Source: Ehretia macrophylla (taxonomy: Eukaryota > Streptophyta > Magnoliopsida > Boraginales > Ehretiaceae). From it: a stretch of 64,000 bases of DNA. A program made the translations under genes and the position numbers. The notes below the pieces were generated by a model. That model was not told where the DNA came from. It made no database searches and saw nothing but the letters and a program-made list of their open reading frames with translations. The number at the start of each line of letters is the position of its first letter. Position 1 is the first letter of the stretch. The DNA lies in the NCBI GenBank assembly GCA_037974665.1, contig CM075767.1, forward strand, positions 24,515,498 through 24,579,497, given 5' to 3'. Positions 20,289-32,140 of this stretch are shown here, in pieces.

Positions 20289-21322
20289 AATTAGTGATAT
20301 GAACTTTATCCTACTAATCTTATGGGACCTTAAAAGTAATGACCAGATAAACTTCCAATGGCCTTTAGGGGACTCGAATTGGCGGCTTCTGAATACATTC
20401 TCAGAATCTTTATCAATTGATCTACCACTAAGGGTTTATGTCAAATATTTAATTTCTAAAGACAAACAAATTTAATATACATATATAAATGTTGTCCCTT
20501 TATATCATACTTAACAAATGCGTATCTTTTTCCATTTATTATACATTTTCATTTTTATTTTTCTTACGACGAGACACCTTTTATGTTTAAAAGTCATATT
20601 TTTGGACAAGTAACTCAAAATGAGAAAGCTTGGCTTTAAAGTTCAAATAACCACGTCACAAGAGAGAATCATATTACTGCTTATTTCTTCAGTTAAAGGG
20701 ACCCAAGTGTAAAATTCCTATCTAAAACTTTCTTGGCAAAATATACCCATTAAATTCATAATTTCACTGTCTATGAGAAAAATGGATGTGCTAGCAAAAA
20801 CTCAAATCATATAAGAAAGTTAGAATGAAAAACATAAGAGGCAAAAGCAGAAAATAATCCATCAAAGGTGTTTGGTGGACATTTAAAATTTAGGTAGTGT
20901 AAGATAAAGGAGGTGTTTTGATTTGCTTTTGGAAAACCCAAACACACAACTTAGAAAAATTATAATTTCAAGAAGTATTTTGGTCCATTAAATGGTCGTT
21001 TTTAATTGTCTAAAATGCATACCCAAGCATAATAAAATCTACATTTTTAAAAAGTTAATGTTAGAATCTACATTCCTCCTACATAGAAAATTCACAAACT
21101 TTAATACCACCTTATAAGATTATAGACAACCATATATATCTAGTACCAATTAATTCTAAGATACTAGGTCTTTTGTGAAACATCAATTTTTAACAATATA
21201 TTCTCAAAATGCGTGTTTATCAAACATGGTGCCAAATAGCCTTGTTGTGTATATAGACTATTTTTTAAATAAATATGATGGATAAAGATAGGAAAGAAAT
21301 TTAGTTTTACTAGAGATCTTAC
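20006..21322 (-). other. TNL2 intron 2, with (TA)n and a SINE-like insertion
   Basis: Donor ACG|GTAAGA at 21322-21321. It contains a (TA)n run at about 20251-20284 and the SINE-like sequence listed separately. No other gene is visible. Confidence 0.7.
20287..20440 (-). mobile_element. Possible tRNA-derived SINE in TNL2 intron 2
   Basis: On the minus strand TTAGTGGTAGATCAATTG (20418-20435) resembles an A-box. AATTCGAGTCCCC (20370-20382) is close to the B-box GGTTCGANTCC, at the right spacing. It is followed by a non-tRNA body ending near a (TA)n tract. No target duplication was found. Confidence 0.5.
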
Positions 21323-22388
21323 CGTATTACTCGTTAGCACTTTGGATATGTCCTTTGGATCCCAGAGTCTTCTGTATCTTTCTGGCTTATTGTTGGCTTC
21401 TTGTCGAACAATATGCTTACCCATTTCTTCCATCAAATCATGCATTTGAATTTCTCCATCTAATATATGTATGAGTGATCTTTGAATAAGAACTTTGATG
21501 CTTTCCTTAGGGTGTAAACCACAAATATGAAGCCTTTTCTTCACATCATCTTCTCCCCATTCTCTATAGAAACATGCAATATCTAGAAATGTTTCTTTTT
21601 GAATATCACTTAATCCGTCAAAACTAATTTTAAGAATGTCAAAAATATTTTTTTCTGGAGCATCTTTCAATCTATCAAGTGCCCCTTCCCAAACATCACT
21701 TGTATTTCCACGTAAGTGAGAACCCAAAACTTTAAGAGCTAAAGGAAGCCCACGAGCATAACTCACAACACGCTTTGAAAGTTCAGAAAAATCTTGAGTT
21801 GGATGGCTCTGCTTAAAGGCATGCAAACAAAAGAGATGCACGGCTTCATCGTCAGACAACAAGTCAACTTTATAGGTCTCATTTACATCATTCAGCAAGT
21901 GCTCATCTCTTGTTGTTATGACAATTCTACTACCACTACCAAACCACTCAGGCTCTGCTGCTAATGATTTCAATTGATCTATATGATTTACATCTTCAAG
22001 AACTACTAAAACCTTTTTTGAACAAAACCTCTCCTCTATCATTCTACTGCCTTCATTGTCATCAGTTATTTTTCCACTTCCCAGATTTAAAACTTTTGAG
22101 AGAAGAGTATTTTGCAAATCCACCATCTCACGTTTACTTACATTTTGAAGAAAACAACCGCCTTCGAATCTTCCAATGTATTTTTCGAACATAACTCTCG
22201 AAATTGTTGTTTTCCCAATGCCTCCCATACCCAAAATCCCAACAAAACAAACGCCATTGGGTTCCTTAAACAACGAGTCTAGTTTCGTCATGCGAGATTC
22301 TATTCCGACGAGACCTTTAGTGGAAGCTTTTGGGCGCAATTTCCAGAAGATATTTTCAACAATCTCCTTTATGCATGATGCTTCGATC
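21323..22388 (-). pseudogene. TNL2 exon 2: NB-ARC ATPase switch domain
   Basis: Acceptor CTTTAG| and coding from IEASCIKEIVENIF. Motifs in order: P-loop GMGGIGKTT, kinase-2 KVLVVLEDV, RNBS-B GSGSRIVITTRD, GLPL RGLPLALKVLG, RNBS-D FLDIACFY and MHD in QMHDLMEEMG. The exon is 1066 nt, joins exon 1 in phase (AG|G) and ends in phase 0 at AATACG|GTAAGA. The kinase-2 acidic pair is Glu-Asp where TNLs normally have Asp-Asp. Everything else looks functional. With exon 1, the small exon, the repaired LRR exon and the last exon, the ancestral protein would be about 955 residues, normal for a TNL. Confidence 0.93.
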
Positions 22389-22625
22389 CTAAAGATTACA
22401 GAGAATTAATAACATCCTAAAGTAAGATCACCAATATTCTAATCATTCACACACACACAAAAAAAAAAATATTTTAACACTATACCTACAGTTGATGTAC
22501 CACAACAAGACGCACAATCAGACCCAAAAAAGAAAAAGATAAATAAAGAACAGATTACAATAAAGAATTTGTAAACAACCAATACAAAGAAAATCTTTGT
22601 CGCTAAAGAAAGTAGTAATGTATAC
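22389..22625 (-). other. TNL2 intron 1
   Basis: Donor GGAAG|GTATA at 22625-22624, acceptor at 22390-22389. Similar to TNL1 intron 1 at 1-205. Confidence 0.85.
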
Positions 22626-23101
22626 CTTCCGCGTATGTCCACCCCAGTTAGACTTGAAGCTTTATACAAATTTTCCTTCCAGATCTGCACCTTCTCCATG
22701 TTATCCTTGAAGTTGACCTCGTGTTTGGCAAAGGATTCACAATAGCTATTCTTTTGCTTGCGAACATCTGATGGATCGACGTCGTAGAAGATGGGTATGA
22801 CAGTCTTACCATACGTGTTTTTGCATTCCATGATCTTCACAAGTTCATCCAAGCACCATGTGGATGAAGCATAAGTCTTAGAGAAGACGATGATGGCAAC
22901 CTCTGATTCTTCAATGGATTTCATTAGTTCTAGTGAAATTGATTGACCTTTCTCTAGATTGTGGTCATCCATGTAAGTTATAATTCCTCTCTGATCAAGA
23001 GCCGTATAAAGATGACCAACAAAAGTGTTACGAGTGTCTTCTCCTCTGAAACTCAAAAAAACTTGATATTTTCGTGCTGGTGTAGATGAAGAGGAAGCCA
23101 T
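22626..23101 (-). pseudogene. TNL2 exon 1: TIR domain
   Basis: Starts at ATG 23101-23099 (MASSSSTP) and runs 158 codons plus 2 nt. It has FLSFRGEDTR, KGQSIS, STWCLDEL with the conserved catalytic glutamate, and VIPIFYDVDPSDVRKQ. The AE-interface pair is GH (FVGHLY) where TNL1 has SH; that Ser-His pair supports TIR self-association in characterised TNLs. The exon is intact. It is marked pseudogene because the LRR exon downstream is broken, though a truncated TIR-NB product could still be made. Confidence 0.93.
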
Positions 23102-23299
23102 TTTGGAAATATGGAACTTTGGGTTTGGTATGAAGTATGCTATGATATCGATATTTGGTTTGTAATGGCTCTATATATGATGCCTCTATATATTTGGTTT
23201 GTATGGCAATATTCAATGTCCAGGAAGACCATATGCAATTTCCTGGAGTTTCCACATGCAGTTTACGTTGTGGACCGCAAAAGCAAGAGACGCACTTTC
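23102..23299 (-). promoter_or_regulatory. TNL2 5' flank between start codon and Copia 3' LTR
   Basis: Only 198 bp of native upstream sequence remain next to TNL2. A TATA-like AAATATATAGAG on the minus strand lies near 23185-23196. The sequence matches the TNL1 flank and continues, beyond the Copia insertion, at 36622. Confidence 0.6.
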
Positions 23300-23695
23300 A
23301 GTTGGATATATGATATGAGATTACGGGAAGTGGCAAAATATTTATGAGATTCAATTTTAGATTTACGAATCTTGATAATGAAATTATGGGAAAATACTTT
23401 GTGTTTTTTACAATATGAAAATACTCATATATTAAACTCAAAAATATTACAAGAGTTTTTCTCACACTCCTTTTTGTGTTTCACTCTCCTTTTTTCCACT
23501 CTTGTTTTTCTCTCATACTTTTCTCTCACAATTTGTTCCTAATTACATCTCTATTTATAGGAGAAAGATATGACAAAGTTTGCCTAGCAATTTTCTTCTT
23601 CTTCAAGAAAATGTTTCTTTGTTTCCAAGAAATACTGACTTTTGTGATTTCTTTGTCTCCAAGAAATATTGAGGTTTGAGTTTATATTTCCAACA
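23300..23695 (-). promoter_or_regulatory. Copia 1 3' LTR, oriented toward TNL2
   Basis: The terminal TG is mutated to AG at 23300. A perfect TATA box CTATAAATAG on the minus strand lies at 23551-23560, about 450 bp upstream of the TNL2 start codon. Transcription from it would run into TNL2. The LTR has two ~34 bp tandem units (TTTGTCTCCAAGAAATA) where the 5' LTR has three. Confidence 0.8.
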
Positions 23696-23849
23696 CCCCC
23701 TTCAAACCAAAACCTTTTTCATCCCGAGCAGACCTTAATTTCTTGAATGTTTCATTTGGCAACGCCTTGGTGAAAATGTCAGCAACTTGATCAGAAGTAT
23801 TGCAATAGTCCAACGAGATTATCTTCTGCTTGATATGATCTCTTAAGAA

Positions 23850-25333
23850 ATGAAATTTGAGATCAATGTGCTTGCTCCTTCCATGTTACCTTTGATATAC
23901 CTTAGAATCCTTTTCGCCGCGAGCCAATGAGATTCTTTTGGAGCTTCCATGTATCTACTCAACAAACTAACACCATAGACAATATTCGGTATCATGATTG
24001 TGAGATAACGCAGACTTCCAATTAAGCTCTTGAACAGGGTAGTATTTAGACATTTTCCTTCTCCTTCTTTTGTTAATCACAAGCCAGAAGGAATAGGAAT
24101 TTCAACATGATTGTAATTTTTCATTATGAATTTTTTAAGTAATTCAGTGGCATACTTTTTTTTGCGAAATAAATATGCCTTCATCCTTTTGATTCACCTC
24201 AATACCAAGAAAGTAGGACATTAGCCCAACATCTGTCATTTCGAACTCCTTGAACATGATTTGCTTGAATTCATCAAACATTTCTGGATTATTCCCAGTG
24301 AACAACAAATCATCCACATAAAGATAGGAAATGAGCACATCACCTTGACCATTCTTCTTCGTATAAACTGCATGCTCAAATGGACATTTGACATATCCAT
24401 TTTCTTGAAAATACTTGTCAATTCTAGAATTCCATGCACGGGGGGCTTGTTTCAACCCATAAAGAGCTTTTTTGAGACAGTAGACCTTGTCTTCTTGTCC
24501 GTCTGCAATAAGGACTTCGAGTTGATCAATATAGACTTCTTCTTCAAGTATGCCATTCAGAAATGCTGACTTCACACCTAATTGAATTTTTTCCAATTAT
24601 GATGAGCAGCAAGAGAAATCAACATTCTTACAGTGTCAAGTTGAGCAACTGGTACAAACACCTCTTCATAGTCAACTCCATACTTCTGCTTGTATCCTTT
24701 CACAACAAGTCTCGCCTTGTAACGATTAATCTTTCCATCAGTTGTCCTCTTGATTTTATAGACCTATTTGACTCCAATTGATTGCTGCACTTTGGGAAGT
24801 GAGGTCAATTCCCAAGTGTCATTCTTTTCAATTGCACAAATTTCTTCGACCATGGCTTTCTTCCAACAATCTTCTTGAACAGTATCTTCAAATGACATTG
24901 ACTCATGATCGGCATAAAGACAAAGCATATTTGTCTCTTGAGTTTTTTCATAAATTTCTCTAAGACTTCGAGTCTTGATTGGTAGAAATGGTGATGAACT
25001 ACCTGAACTTTGAGATGAACCTGTTTATGGTGAGCTTTGATTTTGAGGAAATCTCGTGCGAGGAGGAGTTACAACTCCTTGTTCCTGATCTTCCTGCCTT
25101 GCCATTTCTTCTTCTTCGAAATCAAGTGGGTTCTCTTTGCTTGAACCATCTTGATTCCAATTCCATGCTTCATCTTCACAAAACACAACATCTTTACTTA
25201 CCACTACTTTATTTGTAAGTGGGTTGTAGAGCTTGTAGGCCTTCGACTTCTCGCTATAGCCAACAAAGATGTATTTTTCACCACGATCATCTAGTTTTTT
25301 CCTTTTCTCCTCTGGTACACGAGCATAGGCTCT
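23850..25333 (-). pseudogene. Copia 1 integrase C-terminus and reverse transcriptase remnant
   Basis: From 25333 down: AYARVPEEKRKKLDD and the post-integrase region, [48 protein letters not shown] and the intact catalytic motif YLYVDDLLFTG near 24310. Stops and a frameshift near 24590 break it. The RNase H domain is lost, jumping from AAKRILRYIKG to the 3' end. Confidence 0.9.
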
Positions 25334-26625
25334 TGTTAGCCTAAAAGCGTTGATCTCATATTTTGATAAATAAATCTAAATCAAATGATTTATAATGACT
25401 AATCATAGTTTGTATAAAGTTTACTCGATCTCAATTAGTCATAAATCAGAGACACATTTGATGACCTGAACAATCAAAGAAAGTATGATCAAGCTTCAAG
25501 TCTCTGAATACGATCAAGGTCAGGCTTCTCAAGTAACAAAACCCAAATCGCCTTTGAGATGATTCAAGACGCGATTGAAGAAGGAGTCATAAGTGGAGAA
25601 GTGGCAACAAAATGAGGTAGCGGCTTTGCATATATAGTTTGCCTTTTGATTTGTATCTAAAGCTCATACATATTTTAATCATTGTATGAATACTTGAAAC
25701 AAAGTTTTTTGGTCACAAAAAATATCATCACAAAATTGTCAAAACACCAAAAAACTTTTTTATGGGTAACCCGAGCTTAATATCTGGTCGTGTTAACATG
25801 ACCAGATATCACGATCGCCCCACACGACAGTGGGGTGAAGCTTTATCTGGGCGTGATACCCGGTTGTGTTAACATAACCGGATGGTCGCGCTGAGCACTT
25901 TTCCTTGTACCTGGAATTGATACTTGGTCATGATAACACGTCCGGACATCACGACCGGTCTGCATAGCTGTTTGAAAAATATAGCCGTTTTATATCCGTT
26001 GTAAAACTTCTATATATATTTTCAAACAGCCCCAAGGTCAATATAACTTCTTCCAACTACAAGAAATCATCCCAAATCTTTTAGATCATCAAAAATACAT
26101 TGCTTACATAAATCCTTGAGCTTTATCTTGCAAATCAATTGAGCATTCAAGAGCTTTGAATTGTATCTATTCACTCTAAAAGAGAGTTCATTGTACTCAT
26201 CATTTATTCAATCTTATTGTGAAATATACACTACTATAGCTTTGAGAGAATCATTGTATAGGGAGTGTTTGAAATCTTCTTTGTGGATTCAAAGAAGTGA
26301 AGAGGCTTGTATAAATTCTTGTGGAGTCAAGAGATCTTGTTTTGTTGGTTTGTGTTTCACCAACTTGTGAAGAAGCATTACTAGTGGAGCTAGTAGAAAT
26401 CCTAAGCGGAGGAAGACCTTGGGTAGTGGATTAGATTAGCGAACCACCTAAAAATCAACGGCTTCATTTATTTCTCTCTTATCTCCTTAGGTCTATTTAC
26501 TCTGTGCTTACATTGTGTTTGATAAATTGTCTCAGAGAATTTATTAATTTCTATCGTATGCGAAAAAGTAGTATTATTGCTTCTCTATCCTAATTCACCC
26601 CATCTTAGGATATTTAGGACTTACA
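25334..26625 (+). repeat. 5' LTR of Copia 2
   Basis: 1292 bp. It contains near-palindromes centred on TGTTAACA at 25780-25809 and 25860-25881, and more diverged ones to 25965. Confidence 0.92.
25780..25881. promoter_or_regulatory. Cluster of GTTAAC-centred palindromes in Copia 2 LTR
   Basis: ATATCTGGTCGTGTTAAC followed by ATGACCAGATAT is a ~30 bp palindrome with one mismatched pair. CCGGTTGTGTTAACATAACC is the core of a second. Equivalent but diverged copies occur in the 3' LTR (33150-33340). A perfect 20 bp version, CGGTCGTGTTAACACGACCG, lies at 30875-30894. Palindrome arrays of this kind are known from Sirevirus cis-regulatory regions. Their binding factor is unknown to me. Confidence 0.7.
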
Positions 26626-26682
26626 AGTGGTATAAAGAGCTAGGACTTTACCGATAGCTTAACCGCTAGTAAAGAAAAGATC

Positions 26683-28440
26683 ATGGCAAATCATACTACA
26701 TCTTCTTACATGGAAGGACACTCAACTAATAGACCTCTTCTTTTCACAGGTACAAATTATGTCTATTGGAGAAACAAAATGGGAACATACATTCAATCAG
26801 TAGATTACGATCTTTGGTTGTTGGTTGAAGAATTACCATTTGTGCCTATGAAGAAAGTTGAAAACAAAGCAACCTCATGCTCAACGGAACAAACAACTAC
26901 AAAATGATGGATAAAGAAAGAGAAGAATTCACTGATCAAGACAAATCAATGCTTACAAAGAACTCAAGAGCTAAAAACATACTCTATTGTGCTCTAAACG
27001 ATACGGAATACAGTCGAGTAAGTAGTTGCAAGTCGGCTCATGAAATTTGGGAACTACTCGAACTCTCATATCGAGGAACAACCTTGGTTAAAAAAACAAA
27101 GATAGGATTGTTTATTCTTGAGTATGAAATGTTTCGGATGAAAACAGGAGAAACTCTAAATGAGATGCATCGAAGGTTTGCATCTATAATCAACAATCAT
27201 TGGCTCTCAGAAAAAAGCTATCCAAACGAATAACTCAATCGGAAGATTTTGAGCTCTCTACCAAAAGAGTACAAAGGAAAAGCAACAAACTTAACGGTTC
27301 ATGAGATCATCTATGAGTTAGAAACAGAGGAGTTAGTTCTCAATCAAGAAAAGTCAAGAGATGAAGAAGATAGAAAAGAAAAGAAGGCATTAACCTTCCG
27401 AGCTTCAAACATTCAAACAAGTGACGATGAGAAAGAAGAAGATGATGATAAAATGGCCTTGCTTGCAAAGAATTTCAAGAGATTCTTGAAATACAAAAAG
27501 ATGAGAAGAGGAAGTCCATCAAACAATGGCTCAAGGTGGAAAAGAAAAGACAAACCAAAGGAAGAATCGAGATGCTATAATTGTGACAAACCAGGACATT
27601 TGAAAACAAATTGTCCAAAGCTGATCAAGAACAAAGGGGAAAAAGCTAAGAAGACAAATTGCATTGAAGATGATGCCTCAACTGATGGAAAAAGTGAAAA
27701 AGAAGAAGAAGCAGCCAACATTGTATGTCTAATGGCAAAAGAGGATGATGAGGTATACTCTTCTTCTATTTTTAATTCTCGTTCTTATTCTAGCTCGACG
27801 TTACTACATGATGATGAATGCTTATTTGAAGAATTACAAAATGAATTTTCAAAAGATGCATGATAGCTTTGAAATTGCTCTTTCAAAAATCAAAGATCTT
27901 CAAAAAGAAAAAGGTGAGTTAAAGATTGAAAATATGAGTCTTGAAGAAGAACGTGATTGTGCATATAAAAAGGCTCTTCAATACTACAATGAGAAAGAAG
28001 AAGCTCAAGCAAAAATTGAAATATTTGAAAAAGAAGTTCAAAGTTTAAAAAGAAGTCTTGCAAAATTTACAAAAGGAAAAGAAACTCTAGATAAAATGCT
28101 TGGCTCTAAAAAAATGTCATTTGATAAAAGTGGAATTGGTTATGAACCATCCACAAAACAAAAATTCTTCAAAAACTATTTTGTTAAAGCGTCTAATCCT
28201 TCAAACGAAGCCTCAACATCAAAAGTCTTTAAAAAATCATGCACATATTGTGAAAGGAATAGTCGTAATGCATCTCATTGTAAGTATAAAAACATGGTTG
28301 GTAGAGATGCTAGAATTTCTTCTTGGCTTAAACCCAAATGCGTTATTAGATGTGTTAGGGCTTGACACTAACACACAAGGACTCAATAAAACTTGGGGAC
28401 CAAAAAAGGGCATCAGGTGTATGTCTTTATGTTTATAGGT
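26683..28440 (+). pseudogene. Copia 2 gag remnant
   Basis: Starts at ATG 26683. The Copia Gag opening FTGTNYVYWRNKM is followed, after frameshifts near 26900, 27235 and 27860, by the UBN2-type Gag core (AHEIWELLELSYRG, MKTGETLNEMHRRF), a zinc knuckle CYNCDKPGHLKTNC near 27570, acidic and lysine-rich linkers, and a long coiled coil (SKIKDLQKEKGELKIEN..., 27870-28080). A second CTYCERNSRNASHC knuckle-like motif lies near 28240. A long coiled-coil Gag is typical of Sireviruses. Confidence 0.9.
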
Positions 28441-30797
28441 TCCTCTAAGGATCAAATACGAATGAAGTTGGGTAATTGATAATGGATGCTCAAGGCATAT
28501 GATTGGATACTCATCCCTCTTCTATGAACTCAACAAGAAAATCAAAGGAAGTGTGAGCTATGGAGACAACGGAAAAGGTAAAATTATTGGAAGAGGTAGT
28601 ATTGGTGATGAGCATTCAATTTCTATTCATAATGTGCTTCTTGTGAAAGGTTTGAAACATAACTTGTTTAATGTATATCAATTCTATGATAATGGATATA
28701 GAGTTGAATTTAAAGTCTCTTGTTGCATTGTATATGATAACTTGGACAAAGTGTTGTTTGTTGCAAATAGACGTGGTAATGTCTATACCATTGATTTCAA
28801 AGATCTTACTTTCCAAAATGTCAATTGTTTGATGACTATGAATGAAAATTCTTGGTTATGGCATAGAAGATTAGGACATGCAAGTATGGACTTACTATCT
28901 AAACTTTCTAGAAAATAGCTTGTAAAAGGTCTTCCTAAAACTAGATTTGAAAAAGATTATTTGTGTGATGCATGTCAATTTGGAAAACAACATAAGACAT
29001 CTTTTAAACCCATAAACAAAGTCACTACTTCCAAACCATTACAAAAACTTCATATCGACCTTTTTGGACCAATGGATGTGGCTAGTCTAGGATGATAAAA
29101 ATACGTCTATGTTATTATAGATGATTATACTAGATATACTTGGGTTATGTTTTTATCCCATAAAAGCGGAGCCTTCAATGAATTTACAAAACTATGCAAC
29201 ATAGTGCAAAATGAGAAAGGCTATTATAGAACTTGCATTCACAGTGATCAAGGCACAATTTCTCAAGTTGAGCCCAAAAATGTGAAAGAAGCCTTATTGC
29301 ATGATGATTGGATAATGGCTATGCAAGAAGAGCTTAATCAATTTGAAAGAAATAAAGTTTGGAAACTTGTTGAAAGACCAAAAGATTATCCCATAATTGG
29401 TACAAAATAGGTGTTTAGGAACAAACTAGATGAATCTGGAATAATAACTAGAAATAAGGCAAGATTAGTAGCTCAAGGCTATAATCAAGAAGAATGAATA
29501 GATTATGATGAATCATTTGCACCAGTGGCTAGATTAGAATCTATTCGCATACTTCTTACTTTTGCATGTTTTATGAACTTTAAACTATTTCAAATGGATG
29601 TCAAAAGTACATTTCTAAATGGTTTTCTTCAAGAAGAAGTATATGTGGAACAACCTCCCGGATTTGAGGATTCAAGTTCACCTAATCATGTCTTTAAAGT
29701 TGAAAAAGCTCTTTATGGATTAAAACAAGCTCCTAGGGCTTGGTATGATCGATTAAGTGGATATTTTCTTGAAAATGGATTCACTAGAGGAAAGTTGGAT
29801 TGAACACTATTCGTTAAGAAGAAAGAAAAATATATTTTACTCGTACAAATATATGTTAATGATATTATCTTTGGTGCTACTAATGAATCTCTCTGTAAGT
29901 ATTTTTCAAAATGTATGCACAAAGAATTTAAGATGAGCATGATGAGATAATTGAATTTCTTCCTTGGATTACAAATCAAGCAATCAAATGAAGGTATTTT
30001 CATTAAATCAAGCCAAGTACACAAAGGAACTCATCAAAATATTCGGGCTTGAGACCGCTAAAGAAATGAGCACACCAATGAGAACATCAACCAAACTAGA
30101 CTAAGATGATACAGGTAAATCAATTGATGAAAAGAAATATCGAGGTATGATCGGAAGTCTTCTATCCTTAACTACCTCTAGACCTGATATCATGTTTGTT
30201 GTGTGCTTTTGTACTCGTTTTCAATCCAATCCTAAAGAATCACATCTTCTTGCAATAAAAAGAATCATTAGATATCTTAAAGGCACAATTGATTTAGGTC
30301 TTTGGTATCCCAAAGGCACCTCTTTTGAACTAATAGGATATTTTGATGTTGACTATGCTGGATGCAAGATTGATAGAAAAAGCACTAATGGAAGCTGTCA
30401 ATTCCTTGGTCAATCTTTAATCTCATAGTCTAGTAAAAAGCAAAATAGTGTTACATTATCCACAACTGAGGCTGAATATATATCCATCGGAAATTGTGTT
30501 GCTCAAATTTTATGGATGAAACAAAATTTGCTTGACTACGGACTTGAATATGATCATATACCCATTAGATGTGATAACACTAGTGTCATTAACCTTACAA
30601 AAAATCCAATTCAACATTCAAGGATCAAGCATATAGAGATTAGACATCATTTCATACGTGATCATGTGCAAAAAGGTGATATTACTCTTGAATTTATTGA
30701 TATTTTACATCAATTAGCTGATGTTTTTACAAAGCCTTTGAATGAGGATCAATTCTGTGTTATTAGACGAGACTTGGGAATGCAAAGGATCTCTTAA
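28441..30797 (+). pseudogene. Copia 2 pol remnant (protease, truncated integrase, RT, RNase H)
   Basis: The protease region around WVIDNGCSRHM is partly recognisable near 28475. GAG-pre-integrase WLWHRRLGHA lies near 28850. Integrase begins CDACQFGKQHKTS and FGPM but jumps at about 29250 from HSDQG directly to the RT N-terminal ISQVEPKNVKEAL, so the rest of the catalytic core is deleted. RT keeps LYGLKQAPRAW, but the catalytic YVDD reads YVND (near 29855). RNase H retains HSRIKHIEIRHHFIRD and ADVFTKPL. At least ten in-frame stops occur. Confidence 0.9.
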
Positions 30798-30874
30798 AAA
30801 GATGTTTTACATTTGGTTGTTTTATATTTAAATAATAATAATAAAAAAAGGGCTTCTCGTACGGTCTTGAAGAC

Positions 30875-30894
30875 CGGTCGTGTTAACACGACCG
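30875..30894. promoter_or_regulatory. Perfect 20 bp palindrome between pol and the extra ORF
   Basis: CGGTCGTGTTAACACGACCG is its own reverse complement. A shorter inverted repeat, CGGTCTTGAAGACCG, abuts it at 30862-30876. The same core recurs in both LTRs. Confidence 0.8.
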
Positions 30895-31100
30895 CCCTTC
30901 ACGACCAGTAGAATGGATAGTCCACTGTCCAAAAGGGGTATAAAACCCCTCTCTTCATTCTTTTTTGCCCCAAATCAATTTTCTTCAAAACCTTAACCCT
31001 CAAACCCGATTCCTTATTCAAAATTTCTTCAAATTCTTTTCAAATCTCTCCGATTAAAGTTGTTCCCACTTCAAACTAACCATGTTTTTGAGTTTTTCTC

Positions 31101-32140
31101 ATGGCTCCACCAAGAGATTTATCCCAAAATGCTCTAAAGCGAAAGAAAACAGCAAGAGGACATCAAACTCAATGGGCACATCCAGATGATTTTCCTCAAA
31201 TGGAAATCATATGGGGGAAATATCGTGAGGATCCTTTTCTTCAAGGTACACTCATCTATGAACTTCTTGAATTTCAAGGTTGGCTCCCATTGATGAGTTT
31301 TAACATGTCTACATGCCCCATTATGATTCGAGAATTTTATGCAAATTTAACTAAGAATTCGGGAAATGTGCGTATTGTTTATAGTCATGTTAATGGTGTT
31401 GATGTTGCATTATCCATGGATGAGATTGGTACTTTGCTAAATGTTCTAGTTGGAGGAGAGAAAATCACTAACCATGATATACAAACTTTGTTGGAAAGTC
31501 CTGAAAAATCACAAGTAATAGATTTTATGTGGAATGAATTTTGTCATCTTGGACGAAAAGAACTTCCTGTCGATAAACGACTACTGCTTAACATTCTTCT
31601 TTCAGTAATTATACCTAGGAAGCTCCATGACAATTCTATCACTTGGTTTAATGCTTATTTGATGTATCTCATGGTGCAACGACGCAAGATTAATTTTCCG
31701 TTTCTTATGATGTATCATATGTTTTATGTTAAAGAAGAAAAAATGTCTCTTCCCTATGGGTTACTATTGCTTCATATTTTCAACCGCCTTGGTGTACCCA
31801 CAAATGGTCCTACTCAGAGGTTTCAAAGTCAATGGGTTTAGCAGTCTATCAATATGTCATTCTAGATTATGATGAATTTGTACAGACAGAGAAGGAAAAT
31901 CATAGATTTGCCGAAGGACTTGATGATGATACTACTATGACTCAAGCGGCTCAAGCTACTAGAGAACAACGGGCCGGACCTAGTACTTCTCATGGTGACC
32001 CACAAAATAGTCCGAGTAATGCAAACATACTGGCTAAACTAAACAGTCTTATGGTCATGGTATAGGGTCTTGATACTCGTCTAGTATCTGTGGAGAAAGA
32101 AGTACAAGAAATCAACCGGAAGCTGCCTCTAAATGCCTGA
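31101..32140 (+). pseudogene. Copia 2 third ORF in the env-like position
   Basis: Begins at ATG 31101 after a short basic stretch (LKRKKTARGH) and stays open 246 codons. The fold-defining segments MIREFYANL, VYSHVNGVDVALSMDEIG and RLLLNILLSVIIPRK resemble the putative plant transposon protein domain often found beside retroelements, more than a viral envelope. I see no clear signal peptide or transmembrane helix. At about 31825 the frame shifts and continues in another phase with an acidic Q/S-rich linker, a stop at 32063-32065, then a heptad-like tail to about 32140. Sireviruses are known to carry an env-like ORF here. The name reflects position only. Confidence 0.7.
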
